This document shows positions 50,854-59,596 of a stretch of 64,000 bases of DNA, piece by piece. The notes below the pieces were generated by a model. The model was not told the origin of the DNA. It searched no databases and was given only the letters and a program-made list of their open reading frames with translations. The stretch is from NCBI RefSeq assembly GCF_017742245.1, contig NZ_JAGHKO010000004.1, forward strand, positions 992,001 through 1,056,000. The letters are read 5' to 3'. Made by a program: the position numbers and the translations under genes. How positions within the stretch are numbered: the stretch's first letter is position 1; every line of letters begins with the position of its first letter. This stretch comes from Niastella soli. Lineage in GTDB: Bacteria > Bacteroidota > Bacteroidia > Chitinophagales > Chitinophagaceae.

Positions 50854-52224
50854 ATGCATAGAACGAATAGAACGATCGCGTGCTTACTCGCGCTTTTTTG
50901 TTGCATCGGCTGCGAAAAGTTTATCAAGGTCGATCCACCCAAAAATGAACTCACCGCAGGCGCCGTTTTCAGCACTGACTCCCTGGCCCAGGAAGCCGTT
51001 ACCGGTATCTACATAAAGATCATGAGCACTAATCAATGTTTATTGAACGGTGGTATGAGCGTTTATCCGGCGCTTTCTGCCGATGAATTAATCCGGACGC
51101 GTTTTATTATCACCGAAGACCAGTTCTTCACCAATTCACTGCTTCCCGATAATTATTTGGTTCTATTTAATTTTTGGCGATCCGGTTATGCAACCATTTA
51201 TCAAACCAATATCTGCCTTGAAAACCTGTCGAGATCAACGGCAATAAGGGAGACAACCAAACAACAGTTAACCGGAGAAGTTAAATTTATCCGCGCCCTT
51301 TGTTACTGGTACCTGGTAAATTTATTCGGCGATGTACCGCTAACAACCACTACCAATGTAGATGTAAATGCTACGTTACCCCGTGCCCCGGCAGACCAGG
51401 TCTATCAGTTGATAACAACCGATTTGCAATCCGCCCTTTCCCTTCTTTCTGATACAGGCACCAACATAAAACCCACCAAATTTGCAGCAGCGGCGTTACT
51501 GGCAAGGGTATATTGTTACCTAAGCAACTGGAGCCAGGCTGAAGCGTTTGCCGATTCTGTGATCAATGCCGGGTTGTATACCCTGCCTGCCGATTTGAAT
51601 AAAGTATTTTTAGCTACCAGCCCTGAAACTATTCTTCAATTTGCACCTGTTTTAAACAATAACAGCACCTCCGAAGGTTTGAGTTTCGTACCTGCGAATA
51701 ACAGCATTCCGCCCACCTATACCCTGACAAATTCGCTGTTGGCTTCTTTTGAACCCAATGATCACCGCCAGGGCTACTGGACCCGAAGTGTTACTATAAA
51801 CAGGCAAACCTATCACCATCCTTACAAGTATAAAATAAACGCTTCTTCAAGTGCCGCTACAGAATTTAATGTAGTGCTACGCCTTGCAGAACAATACCTC
51901 CTCAGAGCAGAAGCGGAAGCCCATAACAATAAAATTGAAGACGCAGTAGCGGATATAAATACGCTCCGTAACCGGGCAGGACTGGCGTCGATACAAAGTA
52001 ATATAAGTATGGACAGCTGTTTATCCGTTATTGAACAGGAAAAAAGAAAAGAGTTTTTCGCTGAATGGGGACACCGTTGGTTCGACCTGAAAAGGAGCAC
52101 CAGGATCGATACAGTATTAACGATCAATAAAGGCAATGCCTGGCAGTCAACCGACCGTTTATACCCTATCCCGTTATTGGAAATGCAGCAAAACGCTTAC
52201 CTTACGCAAAACATGGGATATTGA
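50854..52224 (+). CDS. SusD/RagB nutrient-binding lipoprotein
   Basis: A 456-residue lipoprotein with lipobox ALFCCIGCEKF. It has SusD features: FIKVDPPKNELTAGAVFSTD, the TPR helix with GEVKFIRALCYWYLVNLFGD, VAALLARVYCYL-like helices and a C-terminal RLAEQYLLRAEAEAHNNK and EQEKRKEFFAEWGHRWFDLK. It lies 9 bp after susC, the last gene of the operon. It is smaller than the SusD at 5527. Paired with the STN-SusC, it captures an unknown nutrient; no glycosidase or protease follows, so the substrate class is open. Confidence 0.94.
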   Translation: MHRTNRTIACLLALFCCIGCEKFIKVDPPKNELTAGAVFSTDSLAQEAVTGIYIKIMSTNQCLLNGGMSVYPALSADELIRTRFIITEDQFFTNSLLPDNYLVLFNFWRSGYATIYQTNICLENLSRSTAIRETTKQQLTGEVKFIRALCYWYLVNLFGDVPLTTTTNVDVNATLPRAPADQVYQLITTDLQSALSLLSDTGTNIKPTKFAAAALLARVYCYLSNWSQAEAFADSVINAGLYTLPADLNKVFLATSPETILQFAPVLNNNSTSEGLSFVPANNSIPPTYTLTNSLLASFEPNDHRQGYWTRSVTINRQTYHHPYKYKINASSSAATEFNVVLRLAEQYLLRAEAEAHNNKIEDAVADINTLRNRAGLASIQSNISMDSCLSVIEQEKRKEFFAEWGHRWFDLKRSTRIDTVLTINKGNAWQSTDRLYPIPLLEMQQNAYLTQNMGY

Positions 52225-52256
52225 TCACCTTTATATGTTGCTGTGTGAAATTAAAA

Positions 52257-52577
52257 TCAGGGATGGATATACAGTTTCTTAGCAGGTAAATAAGGATTGT
52301 GAGGTTGTGGCGGCCAACCTGAAACCGCAGCAGGCGGATACCCTTTTTCCATTAATGTGAAGGGTGCAGCCTGTGACTGATCGTACCCCGTTAGGTAGAT
52401 CTCAAAATCGATGGTATTTTGCCGCCAGGTATAATCTCCCGAAGCATCAAACCAATAGTACTCCGTCCAGTCATCTTTGGGTTGCACATTACTTCTTTCA
52501 TAAAATGCAACAGCCGTTACAGAAACGACCAGGATACCTGTCAAAACCAGGACATGTGAGACATGTAATTTTTTCAT
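52257..52577 (-). CDS. Small exported hypothetical protein
   Basis: A 106-residue protein with an N-terminal hydrophobic segment (VSHVLVLTGILVVSVTAVAF) acting as signal or anchor. The mature part is rich in aromatic residues (DWTEYYWFDASGDYTWRQNT) and proline (AAVSGWPPQPHNPYLPAKKL). It resembles in general style the DUF6520-type small proteins of Bacteroidota, but I cannot assign it. It is convergent with the susD gene. No known motif. Confidence 0.55.
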   Translation of the reverse strand: MKKLHVSHVLVLTGILVVSVTAVAFYERSNVQPKDDWTEYYWFDASGDYTWRQNTIDFEIYLTGYDQSQAAPFTLMEKGYPPAAVSGWPPQPHNPYLPAKKLYIHP

Positions 52578-52797
52578 GATCTATCATGCTTTGTTACTCA
52601 AAAGCAAGAAAACTTTCTAAAAGGTTGATGAATCATGCTGATCCATAAGGATAGTTACGAAGTAATATTCGTTTTGGAGGGATGGGAAATCATATGTTGT
52701 TAGAACATCTTCCTATACCATAAATACAAACGGACGCAATATTTGACAACAATAAAATTGAAAAAAATAAAAATAAAAGAGATTTATCAGGCCTTAT

Positions 52798-52805
52798 TAC
52801 CTTTG
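52798..52805 (+). promoter_or_regulatory. -7 element of the AraC/VOC unit
   Basis: TACCTTTG matches TAnnTTTG and lies 26 bp before the ATG at 52832, which supports that start over the upstream GTG. Confidence 0.5.
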
Positions 52806-52831
52806 ATCCTTACCGGTCAAAACAAGTGCCG

Positions 52832-53602
52832 ATGAAAATAAGCAACCCATTGCCATGCGAAAAGATCAGCAGTTATGTGGACAGGATCCTGGTCATTGAA
52901 GAAGTACTGGTCACCAACCCATTCACATTACCCTTATACGCCAATGGGGCGCCTACCCTTTTATTTCAAACCGCTAAAGGAACTATCAGGAACAACAGCA
53001 ACAACCTCACGCTGTTTGGACAAACTGTTTTTCCCGAAACGCTTACCATTCGCGACAACTTCACCCTGATAGCTTATTTCTTTAAACCCTTTGCGTTGTT
53101 TACCCTGTTTGGCGTTTCGGCCCAGGAACTCACCAACAATCCCATTGACCTGAATTTACTGGATGCTATCAAAACCACGCAATTGCAGGAACAGTTATTG
53201 AACGCGGCCACTACTACCGACATGCTCAACCTGCTTGATGAGTATGTATTCAGCCTGATCACCAAAACCAGGGCTGATTGTCAGTTGATCCGTTTCGCGA
53301 CCCTTGCCATTGCACAAAACGCTTCCAAAGACGCCCTGTTAAAAGTGCAGCAGGAATTACACATTACTGAACGCACCTTTCAACGGATGTTTGAAAAGAA
53401 CATCGGGATTGCGCCCAGTCTGTTCAGACGGATCTCCCAGTTCAACAACGCCTTTCAGCAGCTTAATAACCGCCAATTCTCCAAACTCAGCGACATCGCC
53501 TTTACCAATGGCTATGCCGATCAAAGCCATTATATCCGCGCTTTTAAGGAATTTACCGGCATTACGCCCAAAGAATACCTGAAATTCGGGCAGTCTGAAT
53601 AA
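52832..53602 (+). CDS. AraC-family regulator (DUF6597-type sensor)
   Basis: About 256 residues. The N-terminal ~130 residues match the DUF6597-like sensor of Bacteroidota AraC proteins (SYVDRILVIEEVLVTNPFTL, PTLLFQTAKG, AYFFKPFALFTLFGVSAQEL). The C-terminal HTH domain has LKVQQELHITERTFQRMFEK and LSDIAFTNGYADQSHYIRAF, then FTGITPKEYLKFGQSE. It precedes a VOC-family gene by 77 bp and may control it. Start ATG at 52832, set by the -7 element. Confidence 0.88.
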   Translation: MKISNPLPCEKISSYVDRILVIEEVLVTNPFTLPLYANGAPTLLFQTAKGTIRNNSNNLTLFGQTVFPETLTIRDNFTLIAYFFKPFALFTLFGVSAQELTNNPIDLNLLDAIKTTQLQEQLLNAATTTDMLNLLDEYVFSLITKTRADCQLIRFATLAIAQNASKDALLKVQQELHITERTFQRMFEKNIGIAPSLFRRISQFNNAFQQLNNRQFSKLSDIAFTNGYADQSHYIRAFKEFTGITPKEYLKFGQSE

Positions 53603-53679
53603 TGTCGGGTTTGTTCTATTTTGAGGATTGGATCCGCCGTTTCTTTGTGTTATCAAATTACAACACAAACAAACAAAAC

Positions 53680-54105
53680 ATGACCAATCAAATTTATCCC
53701 TGCCTTTGGTTCGATGGAAAAGCGCAAGCTGCCGCCACCTTTTATTGCTCCATTTTCAAGAACTCAACAATCACGGCCGACAACCAAATGGTAGTGACCT
53801 TTGAACTGAATGGCAAAAAATTTATGGGTTTGAATGCTGGTCCACAATTCAAATTCAATGAAGCTGTTTCTTTTGTAGTGGATTGCGAAACCCAGGAAGA
53901 GATTGATTATTATTGGGAGAAACTTACCGCGAATGGTGGCAGCGAAGGCCAATGCGGCTGGTTAAAAGATCAGTTTGGCGTAAGCTGGCAAATTGTGCCT
54001 ACTATATTACCCAAACTGTTAAGCGACCCCGCCAAAGCACAAAAGGTGATACAGGTGTATATGCAAATGAAAAAATTTAATATAGAGCAATTGAAGAATG
54101 CGTAA
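53680..54105 (+). CDS. VOC-family protein, PhnB/3-demethylubiquinone-like
   Basis: About 141 residues from the ATG at 53680; the longer frame opens at 53602 inside the AraC stop region. It has the PhnB-like VOC fold, with YPCLWFDGKAQAAATFYCSI, KFMGLNAGPQFKFNEAVSFV and a C-terminal CGWLKDQFGVSWQIVPTILP. Members of this family often lack the metal ligands of glyoxalases, and their reaction is unknown, though they are frequent next to transcriptional regulators. Co-oriented with the AraC gene; it ends at a two-way terminator. Confidence 0.85.
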   Translation: MTNQIYPCLWFDGKAQAAATFYCSIFKNSTITADNQMVVTFELNGKKFMGLNAGPQFKFNEAVSFVVDCETQEEIDYYWEKLTANGGSEGQCGWLKDQFGVSWQIVPTILPKLLSDPAKAQKVIQVYMQMKKFNIEQLKNA

Positions 54106-54148
54106 ATAATAGCCGTGCCACGGTTTTGAACCGGGCCACGGCTATTAT
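54106..54148. terminator. Two-way terminator between VOC and MBL genes
   Basis: ATAATAGCCGTG (54106-54117) pairs with CACGGCTATTAT (54137-54148), 12 bp. Inside it is a second hairpin, CGGTT-TTG-AACCG (54121-54133). It serves both convergent transcripts. Confidence 0.8.
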
Positions 54149-54150
54149 TG

Positions 54151-55740
54151 CTAGGCTTTCACCGTATATTGCAGATAGCGTTTGTTTGAGATAAAATCTT
54201 TTTCAAACGCTTTCCTTTCTTTATCCGTCATACTGTTTCGTGCATCCTCAATTTTATCTTTCATCGGCACTTCTTCATTAAAATCGTAGAACAACCCTTC
54301 TTCATTCATGATCATCAATCGGCCCCTGGTGCGCAATAACAGTTCCTTTATCAACGACCGGTTAGGCATGGTACTGGTCCACCCATCGTTTATTTTATTA
54401 TAATCCAGGGTAGCCATGGCTGCCAGGTCTTTGTGTTTCATCATTTCCAGTCCCAGCCGTTGCGCCGTACCATTGTGGCTCAGGTGGTGGGCCACTTTAT
54501 AAAACACCGTACGGTTGAGCAGGTCTTCGGTGAGGTGTTTTTGTTTTTTACCATCCGTATTTCCATTACTGCGATCGTCTTCTTTCCAGTCAATGGTGTG
54601 CCAGCTTGCCCAACTGCCAAACTCTGCATCGCCCGGAAACAACATCACCCGGCCGCTGTCGACAAATTCAATGGCCACAGCCAGGCTCAGGTTATTGGTA
54701 AGCCCGTTCATGCGAAGCGCAAAAGCACCTGCACTGAAGAGCCAGTCATAGTCGATGCGACGCCAGTCTTTTGCTTCATATATTTTTTTTATCGTGTCCA
54801 TACTGTCTACCTCTTTAAGTATTGCTTCCTTCCCTTCTGGTTCCTGTATATATTCCAGCCTTTTATCTATATCATAATACTTCTCATCAAATGGCAATAC
54901 CCCCGCATCCATTCCATTATCATTGCCAGCTAAATGTAAGATGGCAGCGCCAAATGTATCAGACTCCCGTAAGACCTTGTTGTGTTGATATGACTCCCCT
55001 TCGCCTCCTGCTTCCTGTGCAATTTCCTCCTGCAATTCGGGCGGCCCCAATACATAGATCCTGATCCCTTCCACATTGCCGATACCCTGAATTACATCTC
55101 CGGGTTTGTAGTATTTGACCTCCTTTTTCTTGATGTCTTTTTTTACCACCTCCATACCGGCCAACCCTCCTTTGTACACTTTCCCTGTGGACGATGCCTC
55201 GAAAGCAACATGCAGATCGGCAAAGCCATTGAGTACCTTGCCAAAGGTTTCCCTGGCGCCCAGCATTTTTGCAGCATCTCTATTACCTTCAAATTGCTTT
55301 TTAAATTCAGGAGAGGCCATCGTTTCCTGAAGTGTTAAAGCCGCTATACCAAGGGCCTTCTTTTTTTCACCATAATCTTCTTTCCATTCCTTTACCTTTT
55401 TTAACCGGTCGTTTTCGGTCCACCCCATCCACAACTCACCCACTTCAAATTGTTTTCCCTTTGTATCTTTTTCCGTGAAAAGCTCCTTACAAACATCAAA
55501 GGCATGCACATGGTCTTTGTGTTCATGGGTTACGATCAGCACATCGGCATAATTGTCCAGGTATTGCTTCAGGTCCTTGATGTAGGGCTCCAGGTCGGTG
55601 CCTGACCCGGACCAGGTGCCGGCATCGATCATTAGTTTACAAACAGGTTCTTCCTTTTCTTTTGAAAAAAATTTTATAGCAAAACAGTCGCCGGTACCCA
55701 GGCGGTACATGCGCACTTCCGCGTGTGAGATCTTTTGCAT
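54151..55740 (-). CDS. MBL-fold metallo-hydrolase, ComEC-like, long
   Basis: A 529-residue soluble protein with a metallo-beta-lactamase core: VRMYRLGTGDCFAIKF at the start, IDAGTW, and THEHKDHVHAF (His72, His74, Asp76, His77), the full HxHxDH site. Later, VMLFPGDAEFGSW and KVAHHLSHNGTA supply the remaining metal ligands. Between ~90 and 330 there is a large insertion with many Lys/Glu residues. The fold most resembles ComEC/Rec2-type nuclease-like MBL proteins. No signal peptide. It follows the gluzincin gene by 9 bp in the same direction, so the two act together. Substrate may be nucleic acid or cyclic nucleotide; this is inference. Confidence 0.82.
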   Translation of the reverse strand: MQKISHAEVRMYRLGTGDCFAIKFFSKEKEEPVCKLMIDAGTWSGSGTDLEPYIKDLKQYLDNYADVLIVTHEHKDHVHAFDVCKELFTEKDTKGKQFEVGELWMGWTENDRLKKVKEWKEDYGEKKKALGIAALTLQETMASPEFKKQFEGNRDAAKMLGARETFGKVLNGFADLHVAFEASSTGKVYKGGLAGMEVVKKDIKKKEVKYYKPGDVIQGIGNVEGIRIYVLGPPELQEEIAQEAGGEGESYQHNKVLRESDTFGAAILHLAGNDNGMDAGVLPFDEKYYDIDKRLEYIQEPEGKEAILKEVDSMDTIKKIYEAKDWRRIDYDWLFSAGAFALRMNGLTNNLSLAVAIEFVDSGRVMLFPGDAEFGSWASWHTIDWKEDDRSNGNTDGKKQKHLTEDLLNRTVFYKVAHHLSHNGTAQRLGLEMMKHKDLAAMATLDYNKINDGWTSTMPNRSLIKELLLRTRGRLMIMNEEGLFYDFNEEVPMKDKIEDARNSMTDKERKAFEKDFISNKRYLQYTVKA

Positions 55741-55749
55741 ATAATAAGT

Positions 55750-57744
55750 TTAATGATTGTGCAGGAAAGCGAATGGCTCGTTAAAATTATTGTTGATCCC
55801 TGCACCAAAATACAGGCTTTGTTCGCTAAGGTGCAGTATTGCTTCTTCTGTCTGATACCTGAACTGCTTCAAGATCCTTTTCTCATTCAATTGCCGGATA
55901 CCCTGACGCAATTTATCAGGATCCAGTAAAGGCTTGGTTATGGCATAACGCAGACTGGGATTAGCCATATCAAAGATCATGGTACAACCACCCCAGCATT
56001 CAAATCCTCTTTTGGGCGGTTCCTGCGCATCATCGGGCACGTAAGTGCTTATGGTGCCATCCTCATTCACAATAACCCCGGCACGCTGGGTCAAAGAAAA
56101 AATGATATAATTTAACTGATCACCATCAGGACCAACCCGGGATACCAGCCGTAAGTTCTCAATTCTAAAAGATGGACCTTTGTATTTTGGGGAAGTGCGG
56201 ACACCATATTGCTCCCAGTTTTGGGTCAGGAATACCAAACCCGTAAGCTTTTCAAATTCCCCGGGATCTTCCATCGAAAAAACGATCTTCTTATTCAAGC
56301 CTTCACTGGTTGTAGAACCACTAATGTGAGATTTTGATAACCGGTAGATCTCCGCCCTGTCTTTAGTATAGATAGTTGCATCCCGGAATTCTTTCAGGAA
56401 CTTTAACAGGACCCCAAAAAAGTCCTGCTGTTGTTGCCCCAGGAAAGGTTCCTGAGCATAGCGCAGGCTTTCTTCACTTAATGTTTTGATCCCTTCGGGA
56501 TAGATGCCCCTTCTTCTGAATGCATCGATAAAGGCCAGCCGATAATTGCGACTGTCATTGTTCACCAGGTCTGCGTCGGCAGTAATAATGGCCCGTAGAT
56601 ATTCACCAAAGGTAATATCTACAGGCGGGCAATAATCCAGCGCCCTGATACACATACTCAACACATGGCTGGCAGCTGCGGATGCCTCGCCCGACAACCG
56701 GTTCACCAGGTCTGGATGAAGGTCGCCCTGTGGTAAAATACCCGTGCCATTGGTGGCAATGCGCAACAGATCGGCCACCCTTGATTTATAAATAGTAATG
56801 AATGCTTCAAACACGGCGGCCACCAGAATGCTGCCCCGGGCATGTGGCTCCATCTCTCTTTTATAATCATTGGGGTTGGGTTCCCGGGGTTTCCATTCCT
56901 TTGTTTTTTCGTCTATTTCACCAATGGCATCGCGCAGGCTGCCGTAGTTTCCAATGGCGGCGCCAAATTCCTGGGCCAGTTTTCCCAATAGATTCTGACT
57001 GCCCAGATCACCCCTTGTTTGTGCGATCTGGTGTTGTAAAACGGAGGGGAAAGTAAAATGCTGGAACAGGGCTACAATATCGGCAAACGCTTCGTGAAAG
57101 GCCAGCACATCGGGGTTGGAAGGTTCGTTATAATGATATTGCATCCCATCCAGGATGGCATGGGTGGTCTCATGCGCAATAATATCGTGGCTTAAACAGG
57201 TAAACACCAGCGCATCGGGCATATGAATGACATTATTGGCGGGAAAAGAAGAAAAATAACCAAACAGCAATGATTTCTTCACCGGGCTGTAATAGGCGTT
57301 GGCTTCGCGTAGTGCATGGGGATAAATGCGGAGTTTTTGAACATATTCTTCAAACTTTGCCCGGTCTTCCAGCAAGCGGGGCGCCCAAAGGATCTTACGC
57401 CCAAGGGCCTTTTCAAAATTCATGATGGTGGTCATGGCCACCGCATACACCATTTGCTGATGGAACTGCGGATTGCTTTCACTGGGGTCCAGGCCGTTTT
57501 GGGCCAGTAGATAGGGATGATTAAGATCAACTGGTTTGAAATACTTTTTAACGGTAGGATCATAATCCACCACTTCAATGTATTCACCGGAGGGCCCGGT
57601 ATCCAGATCTTCCCAGGGTACCTTATAAACCAGCTGGTTGATACCGGCGGTGTCTATTTTAAGGGAAAGCGACGGATCGAAAGCATAGGCTTTTAAACTG
57701 CGGAACGCAGGTTTTTTAACCGTGTTTGGTTGAATGGCATTCAT
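55750..57744 (-). CDS. Cytoplasmic gluzincin (thermolysin/M4-like) metalloprotease
   Basis: About 664 residues from the ATG at 57744; the frame reaches 57816 but crosses the promoter. The active site is HETTH (His191, Glu192, His195) in DIIAHETTHAILDGM, with the third ligand Glu218 in FHEAFADIVALFQHF, the spacing of gluzincins. The region up to ~350 is helical, as in thermolysin. The second half (~370-660) is a beta/alpha domain I do not recognise. There is no signal or propeptide, unlike secreted M4 enzymes, so it likely acts in the cytosol. It is the first gene of a two-gene unit with the MBL protein. Confidence 0.78.
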   Translation of the reverse strand: MNAIQPNTVKKPAFRSLKAYAFDPSLSLKIDTAGINQLVYKVPWEDLDTGPSGEYIEVVDYDPTVKKYFKPVDLNHPYLLAQNGLDPSESNPQFHQQMVYAVAMTTIMNFEKALGRKILWAPRLLEDRAKFEEYVQKLRIYPHALREANAYYSPVKKSLLFGYFSSFPANNVIHMPDALVFTCLSHDIIAHETTHAILDGMQYHYNEPSNPDVLAFHEAFADIVALFQHFTFPSVLQHQIAQTRGDLGSQNLLGKLAQEFGAAIGNYGSLRDAIGEIDEKTKEWKPREPNPNDYKREMEPHARGSILVAAVFEAFITIYKSRVADLLRIATNGTGILPQGDLHPDLVNRLSGEASAAASHVLSMCIRALDYCPPVDITFGEYLRAIITADADLVNNDSRNYRLAFIDAFRRRGIYPEGIKTLSEESLRYAQEPFLGQQQQDFFGVLLKFLKEFRDATIYTKDRAEIYRLSKSHISGSTTSEGLNKKIVFSMEDPGEFEKLTGLVFLTQNWEQYGVRTSPKYKGPSFRIENLRLVSRVGPDGDQLNYIIFSLTQRAGVIVNEDGTISTYVPDDAQEPPKRGFECWGGCTMIFDMANPSLRYAITKPLLDPDKLRQGIRQLNEKRILKQFRYQTEEAILHLSEQSLYFGAGINNNFNEPFAFLHNH

Positions 57745-57794
57745 AACAATAAATCTGATTAATGGTCGAAAAGCTGGATCCTGGGTTAATTTAC

Positions 57795-57894
57795 CAAATC
57801 TAAAGCGCTGCTGCAACCGTTAAAACACCCATATTTTCAGACATCCGCCATTCGCCTTTTATCCGGCAAATCCCTTGAAAATGATGTACTTTTG
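57795..57894. promoter_or_regulatory. Divergent promoters for protease/MBL unit and RNA helicase
   Basis: Minus-strand TAGATTTG (57802-57795) lies inside the longer protease frame and 50 bp before the ATG at 57744, fixing that start. Plus-strand TACTTTTG (57887-57894) ends 5 bp before the helicase ATG at 57899, so that transcript is probably leaderless. Confidence 0.55.
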
Positions 57895-57898
57895 CCGC

Positions 57899-59218
57899 AT
57901 GGTGGAATCTACATTTTCTATTGAGAACACGCTTTCCAATTTACAGATCGATACTTTGAACGAGATGCAGCAGGCATCTCTGGAGGCCAATAAAACCTCC
58001 AATGAAGTGATATTACTGGCCAATACTGGTTCTGGCAAAACCCTGGCGTTCCTGCTGCCCATTACGCAGCTGTTAAAAAAGGACCAGGTTACCCAGGCCC
58101 TGATCATTGTACCATCCCGGGAACTGGCCCTGCAAATTGAAACGGTTTTCAAGAAAATGGGAACAGGGTTCAAGATCACCTGCTGCTATGGCGGTCATAA
58201 ACGGGAGATCGAAGAAAACAACCTGCTGCAGGCACCTCAACTGATCGTAGGCACCCCTGGCCGGCTGGGCGATCACATCCGCCGCGGCAATATTACCACC
58301 AGCCATATTGAGACCCTGGTGCTGGATGAGTTTGACAAATCGCTGGAAGAGGGGTTTGATGAAGAGATGTCTTTTATTATAAGCTCCCTGCCCGGCCTGA
58401 AAAAGAAAATATTGACATCCGCTACGGAAGCAGTGGAGATCCCGGATTTTGTGGGCTTGCAAGCGCCTGTTAAAATAAACTTCCTAACAGGCGAGAAATC
58501 CCCTGCCCTTGCGGTCCAAATGGTATTGAGTGATGATAAGGACAAAACCGAGACCTTGTTCAGACTGATCTGCCACCTCGGCAACCGGTCAACCATCGTG
58601 TTTTGTAACCAACGCGAATTTGTAGAACTGGTAAACACCAATTTGAAAGAGAAAGGGATTGTGAGTGTATTTTACCACGGTGCTATGGAACAACGGGACC
58701 GTGAAGTAGCTTTAAGCAAGTTCCGCAACGGCAGCTCCAATGTGCTGGTAACAACAGATCTTGCTGCCCGCGGACTGGATATCCCGAACATCCGTTACAT
58801 TATACATTATCAACTCCCCCATACACAGGAAGCATTTACCCATCGCAATGGGCGCACGGCAAGAATGGAAGCCAGCGGGACAGCCATTTTAATAGTGGCG
58901 CCACATGAAAGAGTGCCTGAGTATATTACGCCAGCACCCGAAGCAATTAATTTGCCTGAGACTGCTGAGTTACCGCAAAAACCAGGCTGGACCACCTTCT
59001 TTATTGGGGCCGGTAAAAAAGACAAAGTAAATAAGGTAGACATCGTAGGCTTTTTCACTAATAAAGGACAGCTGAAAAAAGAAGACATTGGCTTAATTGA
59101 GGTGAAGGATTTCTTCTCGTTTGTAGCTATCCGTAAATCAAAAGCCAGCCATACATTACATACGATCAAGGATGAAAAGATCAAAAACAAAAAGGTAAAG
59201 ATCGATGTAGCAAAATAG
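57899..59218 (+). CDS. DbpA-like DEAD-box RNA helicase
   Basis: About 439 residues. Motifs in order: Q region LNEMQQASLEA, motif I ANTGSGKT (41-48), VPSREL, GTPGRL, motif II DEFD (143-146, in place of DEAD), SAT (174-176), then FCNQRE, TTDLAARGLDIP and HRNGRTAR in the second RecA domain. The C-terminal ~70 residues (KVDIVGFFTNKGQLKKEDIG, then KDFFSFVAI) form a DbpA-type RNA-binding domain, which in E. coli DbpA binds helix 92 of 23S rRNA during 50S assembly. Start at 57899, supported by the -7 element. Confidence 0.92.
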   Translation: MVESTFSIENTLSNLQIDTLNEMQQASLEANKTSNEVILLANTGSGKTLAFLLPITQLLKKDQVTQALIIVPSRELALQIETVFKKMGTGFKITCCYGGHKREIEENNLLQAPQLIVGTPGRLGDHIRRGNITTSHIETLVLDEFDKSLEEGFDEEMSFIISSLPGLKKKILTSATEAVEIPDFVGLQAPVKINFLTGEKSPALAVQMVLSDDKDKTETLFRLICHLGNRSTIVFCNQREFVELVNTNLKEKGIVSVFYHGAMEQRDREVALSKFRNGSSNVLVTTDLAARGLDIPNIRYIIHYQLPHTQEAFTHRNGRTARMEASGTAILIVAPHERVPEYITPAPEAINLPETAELPQKPGWTTFFIGAGKKDKVNKVDIVGFFTNKGQLKKEDIGLIEVKDFFSFVAIRKSKASHTLHTIKDEKIKNKKVKIDVAK

Positions 59219-59222
59219 TTAT

Positions 59223-59250
59223 AAAAAGGGGCCGACGTCGGCCCCTTTTT
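59223..59250. terminator. 28-bp perfect palindrome, two-way terminator
   Basis: AAAAAGGGGCCGAC followed by GTCGGCCCCTTTTT (59223-59250). Runs of A and T at the ends make it a terminator in both directions. It lies between the helicase and the thioredoxin gene. Confidence 0.92.
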
Positions 59251-59292
59251 AATTTCGTTTACTTATTTATGTGGCAAAAATAAGCCGGCTGT

Positions 59293-59592
59293 TTATACAT
59301 GTTGTTTTATCAGATCAACCAACTGTTTTTTATTGGCTACCCCAGATTGCCGCCAAACGGGCCGGCCATTCCTGAACAGGATAAGGGTGGGCACACCACT
59401 GATCTGATAAGCCTGGGCAATAGCGGGCATTTTATCAACATCTATCTTGATGATCCGGGCGCTGTCGCCTATCTCTGATTTTACTTCTTTCAATACCGGG
59501 GCCTGTACTTTACAGGGACCACACCATTCTGCAAAAAAATCAACCAGTACAGGTTTCCCTTCATTCAACACACTTTGAAAATTCTCTTTCAT
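59293..59592 (-). CDS. trxA: Thioredoxin
   Basis: A 99-residue classical thioredoxin with the WCGPCK active site (Cys24, Cys27), the buried Asp in VDFFAEW, the cis-Pro block SGVPTLILF and a C-terminal Gly-rich GRPVWRQSG. No signal peptide, so cytosolic. It reduces protein disulfides using thioredoxin reductase. It follows the dnaJ-like gene by 4 bp, forming a protein-folding and redox unit. A strong palindromic terminator follows. Confidence 0.95.
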   Translation of the reverse strand: MKENFQSVLNEGKPVLVDFFAEWCGPCKVQAPVLKEVKSEIGDSARIIKIDVDKMPAIAQAYQISGVPTLILFRNGRPVWRQSGVANKKQLVDLIKQHV

Positions 59593-59596
59593 ACCA

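Noticed and set aside
52257-52577. Small exported protein as a bacteriocin or toxin
   Set aside because: No leader cleavage site of the double-glycine type, no immunity or export gene nearby.
54151-57744. MBL/protease pair as a known AVAST type I system
   Set aside because: The protease is a gluzincin, not trypsin-like, and no STAND ATPase gene is present.
57745-57816. 24-residue N-terminal extension of the gluzincin
   Set aside because: It crosses the TAGATTTG promoter element and has no family-like sequence.
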